NCBI GenBank assembly: GCA_900550595.1
Contig: URTB01000010.1
Coordinates: 1-17,105 of the forward strand
DNA: 17,105 nt
DNA from: an uncultured Collinsella sp.
GTDB lineage: Bacteria; Actinomycetota; Coriobacteriia; Coriobacteriales; Coriobacteriaceae
Reading direction: 5' to 3'
Under the pieces are notes generated by a model, which saw only the letters and a program-made list of their open reading frames with translations, was not told where the DNA came from and did not search any database. Shown piece after piece: positions 1 through 6,808 of the stretch. A program made the translations under genes and the position numbers. The first letter of the stretch is position 1. Every line of letters begins with the position of its first letter.

Positions 1-740
1 CGCGATGCGTCGGCGCCCACATCGGTGATGCTGGGCGAGGTTTTGGGCAAAGAACCAATCACGGTGCCGCGCGGATCGCGTGTGAGGGGATGGATTTGCA
101 TGTCGACGCAGTTGTCGGCATGTGTCCTGAGCAGACCGAGGTTGGGGGCGACGGTGCGCGGCTGCTCCAGGCTGCCCATAAAGCCACGTCCGACGGTAGT
201 TTCGGTGGTGCCAAAGTGCCCGCCCGTCTTGCTGTCGCAAAAGCGCTCGACGGTGGCTACGCCTTGAACGGGGTCGGCAAGTGCGCCCGTTGCCACAAAG
301 AGCATCAAGAAGAGCGTGCTTTTTTCGCGGGGGCCGTGGTCATCGGAGCTGTTGATACGCCCCAAGGCATTGGCGTAGAGGCGGTCGTCGAGGTCATAAT
401 CGGCGAGAACCGACATCATGCCTTGGGCCGCCGGGCCGCTGTAATGCTCGGATATTTCCTGATAGGCGCGATCGCCTCCGCCGAGCTTGTTGCTAATGTC
501 GGCGGCAAGGTTAAGCGTGGAGACGGTAAGGTCATTGTAGATACCTGGCGCACACTGATCGGGCTCGCGGTGGACGATGTAGCGAGTGAGGTACGAGCGG
601 TTGGTAGAGCATTTGTCGAGCAGGGTGCTGCCTGCATACGAATTACCGTTGATGAGCATTCGCGCAATCTCGAGATGCTTGAGACCGCCGAACGATCGGA
701 TGTCGTTGTAGAGGACCGAGCACGGTGTTTCCGCCGCCAT
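1..740 (-). CDS. Unrecognised protein, 5' part only (runs off the left edge)
   Basis: An open frame on the minus strand runs without a stop from an ATG at 740 to the first base of the window, giving 246 residues with no C-terminus. The start is supported by GGGGAGG (746-752) about five bases upstream on the minus strand. The protein begins MAAETPCSVLYNDIRSFGGL, is mostly soluble in character, and has one short hydrophobic stretch (residues about 142-155, LFLMLFVATGAL) too weak to call a membrane segment. It has no motif I recognise. Residues 176-186 contain TTETTVGR, loosely like a phospho-threonine acceptor. It is transcribed divergently from the zinc-ribbon membrane protein gene and shares its palindrome-bearing intergenic region, so it may belong to the same regulon. 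That the frame is coding is likely, because the plus-strand frame over the same bases has no good ribosome site; the function is unknown. Confidence 0.72.
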   Translation of the reverse strand, partial: MAAETPCSVLYNDIRSFGGLKHLEIARMLINGNSYAGSTLLDKCSTNRSYLTRYIVHREPDQCAPGIYNDLTVSTLNLAADISNKLGGGDRAYQEISEHYSGPAAQGMMSVLADYDLDDRLYANALGRINSSDDHGPREKSTLFLMLFVATGALADPVQGVATVERFCDSKTGGHFGTTETTVGRGFMGSLEQPRTVAPNLGLLRTHADNCVDMQIHPLTRDPRGTVIGSLPKTSPSITDVGADAS

Positions 741-822
741 GGCTGCCTCCCCAGATAACTTTAATGACGTACTGCAAACATGATAGGAAATGGCTACGCT
801 CAAAGCGTACCGACTCGAAAAA

Positions 823-834
823 TGTTGCGCAACG
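823..834. promoter_or_regulatory. Candidate operator, palindrome site 1
   Basis: TGTTGCGCAACG contains the perfect 10-bp palindrome GTTGCGCAAC (824-833). Its centre lies about 88 bases from the start of the left gene and about 92 bases from the start of the zinc-ribbon gene, so it could serve both divergent promoters. The same core occurs twice more in the window, only in the other divergent intergenic region. It sits inside a larger inverted repeat, CAAAGCGT (801-808) and ACGCTTTG (832-839). A second small dyad, TACGCT/AGCGTA, lies at 795-809. No convincing -35/-10 pair could be assigned on either strand. The binding protein is unknown. Confidence 0.55.
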
Positions 835-920
835 CTTTGTATAACTATTGAGACATTATAGGGCTGATACGCCAAGTTGCAGGATGGCTGCAAACGACAC
901 ATTTTGAGAGGTCGTGCCCT

Positions 921-2165
921 ATGGAATGCCCTTATTGCGGTGCATTGTTGCCCGATGACGCTAGTTTTTGCTCTGAGTGTGGATCGCCTCTTGCCGTGCC
1001 CTCGTCGACTGCGCCCGTTTCCGAAGATCCCTATACTACGCCCCAGACCGTGTCACAGAGCCCTGCCTTTTCTTGGCGCGACGGCGAGGCCGCTACGGCG
1101 GCGACGGTGGAGTTGCCTAAGGCGGATGCTGCCTCGAAAGCAGACGAGCAGCCGGTAGCGGCACCCGGCGCGTTTGAGCCCGCTGTGCCCGAATCCGATT
1201 CGGACGCCACGCGTGTAGTCGATCCCTTGTCAGACTTTGGCACTACGATCGAGGACGTGGAAACTGAGTCTGCCTGCCATGCCGATTTTGGTTCTACGCC
1301 GCTCAGTGAGGAAGAGCAGCTCGAGCAGGACCGCGAGAGCCTCAAGACGGCCAAGGCCGAGTACAAGCTGGCACGCAAGCGCCTGGGCAAGTCGTATGCG
1401 CCCGCCATAGCCGCCGGCGTTATTGTCGTTGCCGCCTTGTGCGCGGGAACCGGCTGGGCGGGCTACTCATATGGTTTGGCTCATCCGCAAAATACGGAGC
1501 AGATTCAAAAGCTCAAGAAGCAGCTTGAATCTTCCAAGGACGAACTCACAAAAACGCAAGACGAGCTCGATCAGACAAAGTCCGACCTTAAGGATGCTAA
1601 GGCGGAGCTCAAGACCGCAAGCAAGAACGGCGAGGACGCCAGCTCCGATGCCGAGGGCTCTTCCACGACGGGCAATGCGACCTCGTCGACCACCACGACC
1701 TCCGGTAGCACAGCGAAGCTCAACATCGATAAGCCCACGAGCTTCGCCAACACCACGTGGCGCGGGGCACTTAAGGAGACGGGCAACTCTTGGGGCCATA
1801 CTTGCTACGGTGCGAGCAAAAACGACCTTGTGATCGTTTTTAAGAGCATCAGCGATTCCGGCGAAGCGGTTGCAGACATCTCGGCCACGCTGCATGCCCA
1901 CGATACCTACAACGCCGAAAAAACCGTCGCCCAATCCGATGGTGACAACTATCGCACCTACACGGACGTCACCGGTACGTTTGTCAGGAATAAGGGCTTT
2001 GAGTTTTCGCTTCCCGTCGAGGAGGAGGGCTGCGACCTTACGGTTACGGGTGTACCTAAAAAGAAGAACGGCAAGTACTACCTGAATACCACAGTCGAAT
2101 CGGGAGACGGCGCCGTTAACATGGGAACGCGCATCACGGATTCCTTTGAGCTTTTGATTTCCTAG
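921..2165 (+). CDS. Zinc-ribbon, single-pass membrane protein with extracytoplasmic coiled coil and C-terminal domain
   Basis: The 414-residue protein starts with a zinc ribbon (C3-x2-C6 ... C17-x2-C20, MECPYCG / CSECG). An acidic low-complexity linker follows, then a basic stretch (KLARKRLGK) and one membrane segment at about 160-183. The basic residues before it predict a cytoplasmic N-terminus. Beyond the membrane come a coiled coil (about 190-235, heptad-like KLKKQLESSKDELTKTQ), a Ser/Thr-rich linker (240-265) and a 150-residue C-terminal domain that alternates short hydrophobic and polar stretches and looks beta-rich. The start has GAGAGG at 906-911, nine bases upstream. The linker motif DATRVVDP (95-102) could be a phospho-acceptor. 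The gene stands alone between a divergent promoter region and a terminator. Zinc ribbons recur in the FHA protein of the main operon, which supports a common system; the biochemical role is unknown. Confidence 0.85.
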   Translation: MECPYCGALLPDDASFCSECGSPLAVPSSTAPVSEDPYTTPQTVSQSPAFSWRDGEAATAATVELPKADAASKADEQPVAAPGAFEPAVPESDSDATRVVDPLSDFGTTIEDVETESACHADFGSTPLSEEEQLEQDRESLKTAKAEYKLARKRLGKSYAPAIAAGVIVVAALCAGTGWAGYSYGLAHPQNTEQIQKLKKQLESSKDELTKTQDELDQTKSDLKDAKAELKTASKNGEDASSDAEGSSTTGNATSSTTTTSGSTAKLNIDKPTSFANTTWRGALKETGNSWGHTCYGASKNDLVIVFKSISDSGEAVADISATLHAHDTYNAEKTVAQSDGDNYRTYTDVTGTFVRNKGFEFSLPVEEEGCDLTVTGVPKKKNGKYYLNTTVESGDGAVNMGTRITDSFELLIS

Positions 2166-2197
2166 TACCTCGTATTGTCAGCGTGCGATGCATGGCG

Positions 2198-2246
2198 GCG
2201 GTGGCGGGCACGGCTTTATTGAGAGTTGCGCCCGCCACCGCTTTTT
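2198..2246 (+). terminator. Intrinsic terminator after the zinc-ribbon gene
   Basis: A perfect 12-bp stem, GCGGTGGCGGGC (2198-2209) with GCCCGCCACCGC (2230-2241), encloses a 20-base loop and is followed directly by TTTTT (2242-2246). It lies 32 bases past the stop codon and ends the plus-strand unit before the convergent kinase gene. Confidence 0.85.
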
Positions 2247-2278
2247 GCAGATGGGTCTATTTGCTGACTTGGGTTTTA

Positions 2279-2302
2279 CTGCCGGCTAAAGCATGCCGGC
2301 AG
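2279..2302 (-). other. Hairpin overlapping the kinase stop codon
   Basis: An 8-bp perfect stem, CTGCCGGC (2279-2286) and GCCGGCAG (2295-2302), has an 8-base loop containing the end of the kinase gene. On the minus strand it is followed by TAAAACCC, not a T run, so it is a poor match to an intrinsic terminator. It may stabilise the kinase mRNA end or terminate weakly. Confidence 0.4.
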
Positions 2303-3533
2303 ATGCGAGGAAGAGTATAACCACGATTGCTACCAGGGCAACAATCACCATCGTGAGTGCCATCGAGCGTTGACGTTTGACGGCAAGGCGCGCGCGACGC
2401 ATGGACTCGGCGCTGCGGACTGTCTCGGTGGATGGGGTTGGCCGAGACGCGGGCTGCGCCTGTGCAACCGTGCGGGTGGGGACGGCGGCGTCCGCCCGCA
2501 CGGTAGCGCTGCCGCGATCCGCCACGGGCCGGTGCTTTCGCGGAGCACCCATACGGGCGAAAGGCTCAAGGCGCGCCGCGAGTTCATTTGCCGAAGGACG
2601 AGCATCTTGCGATACCGCAAGACAAGCCATAATCGCGTTGACCAAGCCCTGCTCACGGGGAGTTGCGGGCGCAAGGGGTTGCGGCTGCACGGTGCGCTTG
2701 AGGCGCGCGTGATCTCCAGAGCGCCTGAGCTCTGCCTCAAAGGGCGCGTGTCCGCAATAAAGCTCGTAGAGGATGCTTCCCAGCGCATAGATGTCGACGG
2801 CGGGATTGTCGCGCGCGCCGGGATCGGCCTTAAACCGCTCCAGCATTTCGGGTGCCGCGTATGCCGGCGTGGCACCGCGAAAAGCGTTGACGTCGACGGT
2901 AAAGGAAAAGTCCGGTTTAACGAGCTTGGCACTGCCCATATCGATCAGGCAGATGTCGAAATAGCCACTCGAGATCTGCTCCTCGAGCGGGATGCGATCG
3001 TGACGCAGCATGATGTTGCGCATGGAGAGGTCGCGGTGAACAAAGGGCGTGTCGAGCGATTGCGTGGACAAGATGATCTTGAGTACGCTCAGACCCAGCG
3101 CGGCGACGATATCACCGGGGCAGGTTTCAGTGCCATCGCTCAGAGCTGGCCGTGCATCAAGAAGCGAGACGCCGTCAACCCACTCCATAAGCAGCGCCGG
3201 GGTTCCGTCCGCCGTGTAGCCAAACCCGTAGACATCGGGAAAACCCCTTAGATTGGATACGACGGAGAGGGTGCGGTACTCCTCTTCCAAAGTTTCTCGG
3301 TTGAGCTGTTCCTGCTCGGGCTGGGCATCGGGGCGCGGCATCTTAAGCGCGAGCTCAAAAGCGCGATCGCCGCTCTGGACGCGGCGGACATAGGCATTGC
3401 CGCCAAAGCCGCCCTTTTGCGGCGGAACGAGAAGCGTGCAAAAGCGACGCCGTGCCGCTGCCTGCTCACGCTCGGAGAGCAGTGCTGGCGTATGAAACTT
3501 GACGAGTCGAACTTCTTCGTAGGATCCGGTCAT
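2286..3533 (-). CDS. Hanks-type Ser/Thr protein kinase, tail-anchored
   Basis: The 415-residue protein phosphorylates Ser/Thr residues, to judge from its family. Visible kinase elements are the glycine-rich loop KGGFGGNAYV (40-49), the ATP-binding lysine K64 in LALKMP, a candidate helix-C glutamate near 83-85, HRD at 166-168 with N173, the metal-binding motif as DMG (198-200) in place of DFG, APE at 227-229, and D247 of the DIYALG helix. The kinase domain ends near 325. A basic, Thr-rich linker (331-390, with TVR and ETVR motifs) follows, and a single hydrophobic segment (391-411) ends the protein. Only four residues lie beyond it, so there is no external sensor domain, unlike PknB/PrkC kinases with PASTA repeats. 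The start ATG at 3533 has only a loosely spaced AAAGG upstream. The gene is divergent from the main operon across two palindromic sites. It is the only catalytically complete kinase in the window. Confidence 0.93.
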   Translation of the reverse strand: MTGSYEEVRLVKFHTPALLSEREQAAARRRFCTLLVPPQKGGFGGNAYVRRVQSGDRAFELALKMPRPDAQPEQEQLNRETLEEEYRTLSVVSNLRGFPDVYGFGYTADGTPALLMEWVDGVSLLDARPALSDGTETCPGDIVAALGLSVLKIILSTQSLDTPFVHRDLSMRNIMLRHDRIPLEEQISSGYFDICLIDMGSAKLVKPDFSFTVDVNAFRGATPAYAAPEMLERFKADPGARDNPAVDIYALGSILYELYCGHAPFEAELRRSGDHARLKRTVQPQPLAPATPREQGLVNAIMACLAVSQDARPSANELAARLEPFARMGAPRKHRPVADRGSATVRADAAVPTRTVAQAQPASRPTPSTETVRSAESMRRARLAVKRQRSMALTMVIVALVAIVVILFLASAGML

Positions 3534-3584
3534 GGCGCGCTTTCATCCTTTCTTCCATTAGCAGGATATGCGCTGACCGCTGCC

Positions 3585-3637
3585 TTCTGTTGCGCAACAT
3601 CGACAAATCTGCCACTCGCCAATGTTGCGCAACAGAA
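3585..3637. promoter_or_regulatory. Candidate paired operators, palindrome sites 2 and 3
   Basis: Two perfect 12-bp palindromes, TGTTGCGCAACA, lie at 3588-3599 and 3623-3634, with centres 35 bp apart. Their flanks make them mirror images: TTCTGTTGCGCAACAT (3585-3600) is the exact reverse complement of ATGTTGCGCAACAGAA (3622-3637), with 21 bases between. They sit between the divergent kinase gene (start 3533) and the main operon (start 3724), so one site could serve each direction or a dimer pair could bind both. The core matches site 1 at 824-833. No confident sigma-70 promoter could be placed around them. The regulator is not identified in the window. Confidence 0.65.
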
Positions 3638-3723
3638 TCGCGCAAGACGGCGGTAGAAATGAGGCAGTAAAAACGCTTGATGACCGGGATGGCCCCGTTA
3701 TCCATGAAGAAGGGAACGTGATA

Positions 3724-5199
3724 ATGAGCGGCTCGGTGGGAGATAATTTTGTAGTCGCTGCCGGAATAGCCACTTCACCGCTGGCAGTGCCATTGGCCCC
3801 CGCTGCAATTGTTGCCGGGGCAGCGGCGTTGCGCATAGAGGCGGAGAAGGCCGAGGCAGAAAATGCCGTTAAGGACTATAGGCATGGGCTATTGGACATC
3901 AAATCGCAGATACTCCTCGAGTTTCCCGATATGGATGAGTCGACACGCGCCGCGTTGGATAGCGTGATTGACGAATATTCGAGGAAAAACGTGACGGGGC
4001 CGCTTGTGGGCGAAGAGATCGTCATGGGTCGAGGCACGGTGACGCGGATTCGAACTGAGTCGGCGTTGGCTCAGCTGGCGGCGACGCTTCACACTCTGAT
4101 TCCGACGTTAACTTTCGATGCCCATACCCATCGCAGGGCAGAGATGGGCCAGAGCCGTATCGATGCCGCGCAGACGTCCGAAAAGCTCAGGGCCCAGGGT
4201 CTCCTAAAGGCAATCGATTACGACGTTGCCCGCGACGGTTCCATCGACCTCGAGAAAGCGCTCTTGCATATTGCGGACACCGCCGCAAGCTCCTCGGCGG
4301 GTTCCTTTGAGGATGCAGCGCGCGCGTTTGAAGAGTGGGCGGCGCGCATTATCCCGCTTATGCAGGATGAGGTGCTCGATATGACGTTGCGAAATCGCCT
4401 AAGTGCAAAATTCGAGACCGCCCGTGCTTCGTTTAGCGCGCTTGGTCCGGATTCGAGTGAGGAACAGCGCCTTGCCGCCATGAAGATTCTCAAGGACTTC
4501 GAGCATGTGATGAAAAGCGCTCAGCATGAGTCGAATGAGCTTCATGAGCAGTATGAGGAATACCGCCTGCGCGTTGATCTTCTTAATGAACGCTATCATC
4601 GTCCGACGGTGCTCAGGCGGCCTCATGAGATTGAGGATTTGTACGCTGCCGTGGATGCCGCAGACGCCGCGCTTGCTTCGGCGGCTAAAGACGAATACAT
4701 CGAGCGCTGCGTTAACGAGGTTATGGCCGAACACGGGGCTGACGTTGTCCGTTATGCGGTTATGGATGGGTCTGGCAAGCCGTGGCGCCTTATCTTCGAC
4801 ACGAACAAGCGCAAGGCGGTTGCCGTCCTTAAGGGATCGCACGAACAGCAGCTTGTGATGCGAGTTGTCGAGGCCGATCCATCCGAGTTTTCGGAAGATC
4901 CGGTTAATCCCACCGTCATCAAAGATATGAAAGCCCAAGATCAAGCGACGGTCGACAAAGTCGTTCAGGACCAAGTTGAGTTCTGCGATTTTTACCAGCA
5001 GTTTAAGGAAGACCTTAAAGAACGCGGCGTTGTTGTCGCGTCCGACGCCCCTGGCCATTTTGTTCGACCCGCTGATCCCCAGACCGCCGTCGAGATTCAC
5101 CCGCACGATTACGTGCCGCCCACGCCTTCCGCAGATGCGGAACGTCGTCTGCGTAATCGCCGTCAAGCAAGTCAGCTCAAGCAGAGGGAAATGAGGTAA
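3724..5199 (+). CDS. Unrecognised mainly helical protein, first gene of the main operon
   Basis: The 491-residue protein has an Ala/Pro/Val-rich hydrophobic stretch near the N-terminus (about 10-37) that could be a membrane hairpin or be buried. A long, mostly helical and charged body follows (about 38-335, with coiled-coil-like heptads near 255-290), then a more mixed alpha/beta section (about 338-440) and a basic tail (RRLRNRRQASQLKQREMR). I recognise no family. An upstream ATG at 3622 is in frame, but it lies inside operator site 3 and has no ribosome site. The ATG at 3724 has GAAGGG (3709-3714) nine bases upstream and gives the hydrophobic N-terminus, so it is preferred. The FHA gene follows after three bases, which implies co-translation. 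As the first gene of the kinase/phosphatase operon it could be a scaffold or a substrate; this is inference only. Confidence 0.85.
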   Translation: MSGSVGDNFVVAAGIATSPLAVPLAPAAIVAGAAALRIEAEKAEAENAVKDYRHGLLDIKSQILLEFPDMDESTRAALDSVIDEYSRKNVTGPLVGEEIVMGRGTVTRIRTESALAQLAATLHTLIPTLTFDAHTHRRAEMGQSRIDAAQTSEKLRAQGLLKAIDYDVARDGSIDLEKALLHIADTAASSSAGSFEDAARAFEEWAARIIPLMQDEVLDMTLRNRLSAKFETARASFSALGPDSSEEQRLAAMKILKDFEHVMKSAQHESNELHEQYEEYRLRVDLLNERYHRPTVLRRPHEIEDLYAAVDAADAALASAAKDEYIERCVNEVMAEHGADVVRYAVMDGSGKPWRLIFDTNKRKAVAVLKGSHEQQLVMRVVEADPSEFSEDPVNPTVIKDMKAQDQATVDKVVQDQVEFCDFYQQFKEDLKERGVVVASDAPGHFVRPADPQTAVEIHPHDYVPPTPSADAERRLRNRRQASQLKQREMR

Positions 5200-5202
5200 A
5201 CC

Positions 5203-6219
5203 ATGACATGGGAATGCCCTATCTGTGGTCTTATGAACGATGATGCCCGCGATATGTGCGAGGACTGTGGGACGCCGCGTCCCGCTGGTGCGGCCCCCGC
5301 GCCTTCGGCCCCTGCGCCCGCGGTCTCGGCACCCGAGGCGCCAGTCGCCTCAGCGTCCGGCTTTGCCGCCGCGGTCGCTGAGCGTCCGGCTCCCGCCGTC
5401 TACCCTGCAACATCATCGATGGACAGTGCTTCGCGGCCTCGGCGTCCCGCGCCCCAGCAGGCATATCAGGCTGCTCCTGCTCCCACGCCGCAGCCTACCC
5501 CCATGCCCGTTCCGCAACCTGCTCCGGTTCCTGCGCCGCAGCCGACGCCTGCGCCGATGCCACGGCCGACGCCTGCGCCAATGCCGCAGCCCGCGCCGCA
5601 ACCCATGGCGAATGCTGCAGCTACTCCCGCGGCTCCCGCGCTTACGCTTGCCGATCCAGTAATGGGTGAGCAGCTTCGTCTCACGGACGCTGCCGTGCTT
5701 GGACGCAACGCGTTTCCTTCTATGGCTTCGAACTTTGCCATGTCCCGGCAGCATGCCAGCGTTCGTTTTGAGCGGGGCACATGGATGGTTGCCGATGAGG
5801 GGTCCAATAACGGAACGGCTCTTATGCGTGGCGGCCAGATCCTCAACTTGGTTCCCGGCGTGGCCCAGCCGATTCATACCGGCGATACGCTGCTCATTCC
5901 GGCTGCGTCTGGCGAATTTGCCCAATTGCGTTTGACGGTTACTGTGGAGGAACCGCCTGCGGCGCAACCCGTGCAGACCCAGGCTTGGTCTGCACCTCAG
6001 CCCGCGTCTGCTGCGGCACCGGTTGTTTCTGCTGCTGGTGAGTCTGCGGGTGTCGAGGGCTGGTTTGTCGAGTGCCCCGAGTGCGGTCGTTTGCATCTCG
6101 TTGCTGATGAGCGCGCAAAGGTTGGGGATGGCTGTGAGGAATGCGGTTGCTCGCTTGCACGTACCTCGGCCGTGTACCGTACACTCGATCCGGGCGAGGA
6201 TTACGCCGATGTTCGTTAG
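5203..6219 (+). CDS. FHA-domain protein with N-terminal RanBP2-type zinc finger and C-terminal zinc ribbon
   Basis: FHA domains bind phospho-threonine peptides, so this 338-residue protein is the likely reader of the kinase's marks. Residues 3-22 fit the RanBP2-type finger: W3, C5, C8, N12, C19 and C22 in the spacing W-x-C-x2-C-x3-N-x6-C-x2-C. A Pro/Ala-rich linker runs from about 28 to 145. The FHA domain (about 150-248) shows GR at 167-168, SRxH at 181-184 and NNGT at 202-205, the conserved phosphopeptide-binding loops. A second linker leads to a C-terminal ribbon (C291, C294, C311, C314) ending in DPGEDYADVR. No membrane segment is visible, so it is probably cytoplasmic. GAGGT overlaps the previous stop and lies six bases before the ATG. 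The radical SAM gene starts inside its last 11 bases, indicating translational coupling. Confidence 0.93.
   Translation: MTWECPICGLMNDDARDMCEDCGTPRPAGAAPAPSAPAPAVSAPEAPVASASGFAAAVAERPAPAVYPATSSMDSASRPRRPAPQQAYQAAPAPTPQPTPMPVPQPAPVPAPQPTPAPMPRPTPAPMPQPAPQPMANAAATPAAPALTLADPVMGEQLRLTDAAVLGRNAFPSMASNFAMSRQHASVRFERGTWMVADEGSNNGTALMRGGQILNLVPGVAQPIHTGDTLLIPAASGEFAQLRLTVTVEEPPAAQPVQTQAWSAPQPASAAAPVVSAAGESAGVEGWFVECPECGRLHLVADERAKVGDGCEECGCSLARTSAVYRTLDPGEDYADVR
5541..5585 (+). repeat. Short tandem repeat coding the Pro-rich linker of the FHA protein
   Basis: A 21-base unit starting GCCGACGCCTGCGCC occurs at 5541-5561 and again at 5565-5585, a 24-base period with one mismatch (G to A). It codes PTPAPMP-type repeats and lies in a wider Pro/Ala/Gln-rich region (about 5460-5620) likely to vary in length between strains by slippage. 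Confidence 0.6.
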
Positions 6220-6805
6220 CCATGTGCTTGCCCCCGTCGTCTCGCTGGGTCCGGGAGAACGTATTGTTGTCTGGACCGCTGGTTGTTCAAAGCGTTGTGC
6301 CGGATGTATTTCGCCCCAATGGCGCAGCCAGTCGCCCGATCAAGATGTCGATGTTGATGAGCTTGCGCAGATGTTGCTCGATACCGCGCGCGAGCACGGC
6401 GTACATCGGCTGACGGTTTCGGGTGGAGACCCGCTCGAGCAGGCATCAGAGCTCGTGAAGCTGCTGGCAACGATCCGTTGCGCTTACGATGATATTCTCG
6501 TTTACACCGGATTTACGCTCGAAGAGCTGCCGCAGGTGATCGGTGCGGATACGTGGGAGACACTCAAGCCCCTCATCGATGTGCTGATTGACGGCCCGTA
6601 CGTAGACGAGCTCAACGTGCCCGATTGTGCGCTGCGCGGCTCGACTAACCAGCGCGTAATCTACCTGAGCGACCGCCCACACGATGATTACGACCAGTAT
6701 CTTCAACAGCCTCGTCAGCTTCAAAACTATGTCCAGGACGGCACGGTTATCACCGTTGGTATTGCCGACCGCTACCACCATGAATTTTCTGCCAAGGAGG
6801 TATAA
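6209..6805 (+). CDS. NrdG-like radical SAM activating enzyme
   Basis: The 198-residue protein belongs with the small radical SAM activases typified by NrdG, which activates anaerobic ribonucleotide reductase by forming a glycyl radical. The [4Fe-4S]-binding motif C26-x3-C30-x2-C33 (CSKRCAGC) follows GPGERIVVWTAG, as in NrdG. SGGDPLEQ (71-78) matches the SAM-binding motif. VDVLIDGPYVDEL and RGSTNQRVIYL resemble the C-terminal half of NrdG. It is somewhat longer than the roughly 155-residue E. coli enzyme, with an added tail (about 180-198). The start ATG at 6209 overlaps the FHA stop by 11 bases and has GAGGA (6196-6200) eight bases upstream; a longer in-frame extension would lie wholly within the FHA gene. 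No NrdD or other glycyl-radical enzyme lies in this window. Its target here is unknown and may be a protein of this operon. Confidence 0.9.
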   Translation: MFVSHVLAPVVSLGPGERIVVWTAGCSKRCAGCISPQWRSQSPDQDVDVDELAQMLLDTAREHGVHRLTVSGGDPLEQASELVKLLATIRCAYDDILVYTGFTLEELPQVIGADTWETLKPLIDVLIDGPYVDELNVPDCALRGSTNQRVIYLSDRPHDDYDQYLQQPRQLQNYVQDGTVITVGIADRYHHEFSAKEV

Positions 6806-6808
6806 CAC

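Noticed and set aside
90..758. A 222-codon open frame on the plus strand at the left end
   Set aside because: The minus-strand frame over the same bases is longer, open to the window edge, and has a good ribosome site; the plus frame has none.
741..920. Sigma-70 promoters for the two divergent genes
   Set aside because: TATAAC (840-845) and TATAGG (857-862) look like -10 elements, but neither has a plausible -35 at 16-18 bases, so no promoter was called.
3585..3637. Inverted repeat read as an intrinsic terminator or insertion-sequence ends
   Set aside because: No T run follows on either strand, it lies between two divergent starts, and there is no transposase. Each arm is itself a palindrome, which fits an operator better.
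3622..3723. Longer N-terminus for the first gene of the main operon, starting at 3622
   Set aside because: The ATG lies inside the palindromic operator and lacks a ribosome site; the ATG at 3724 has one at good spacing.
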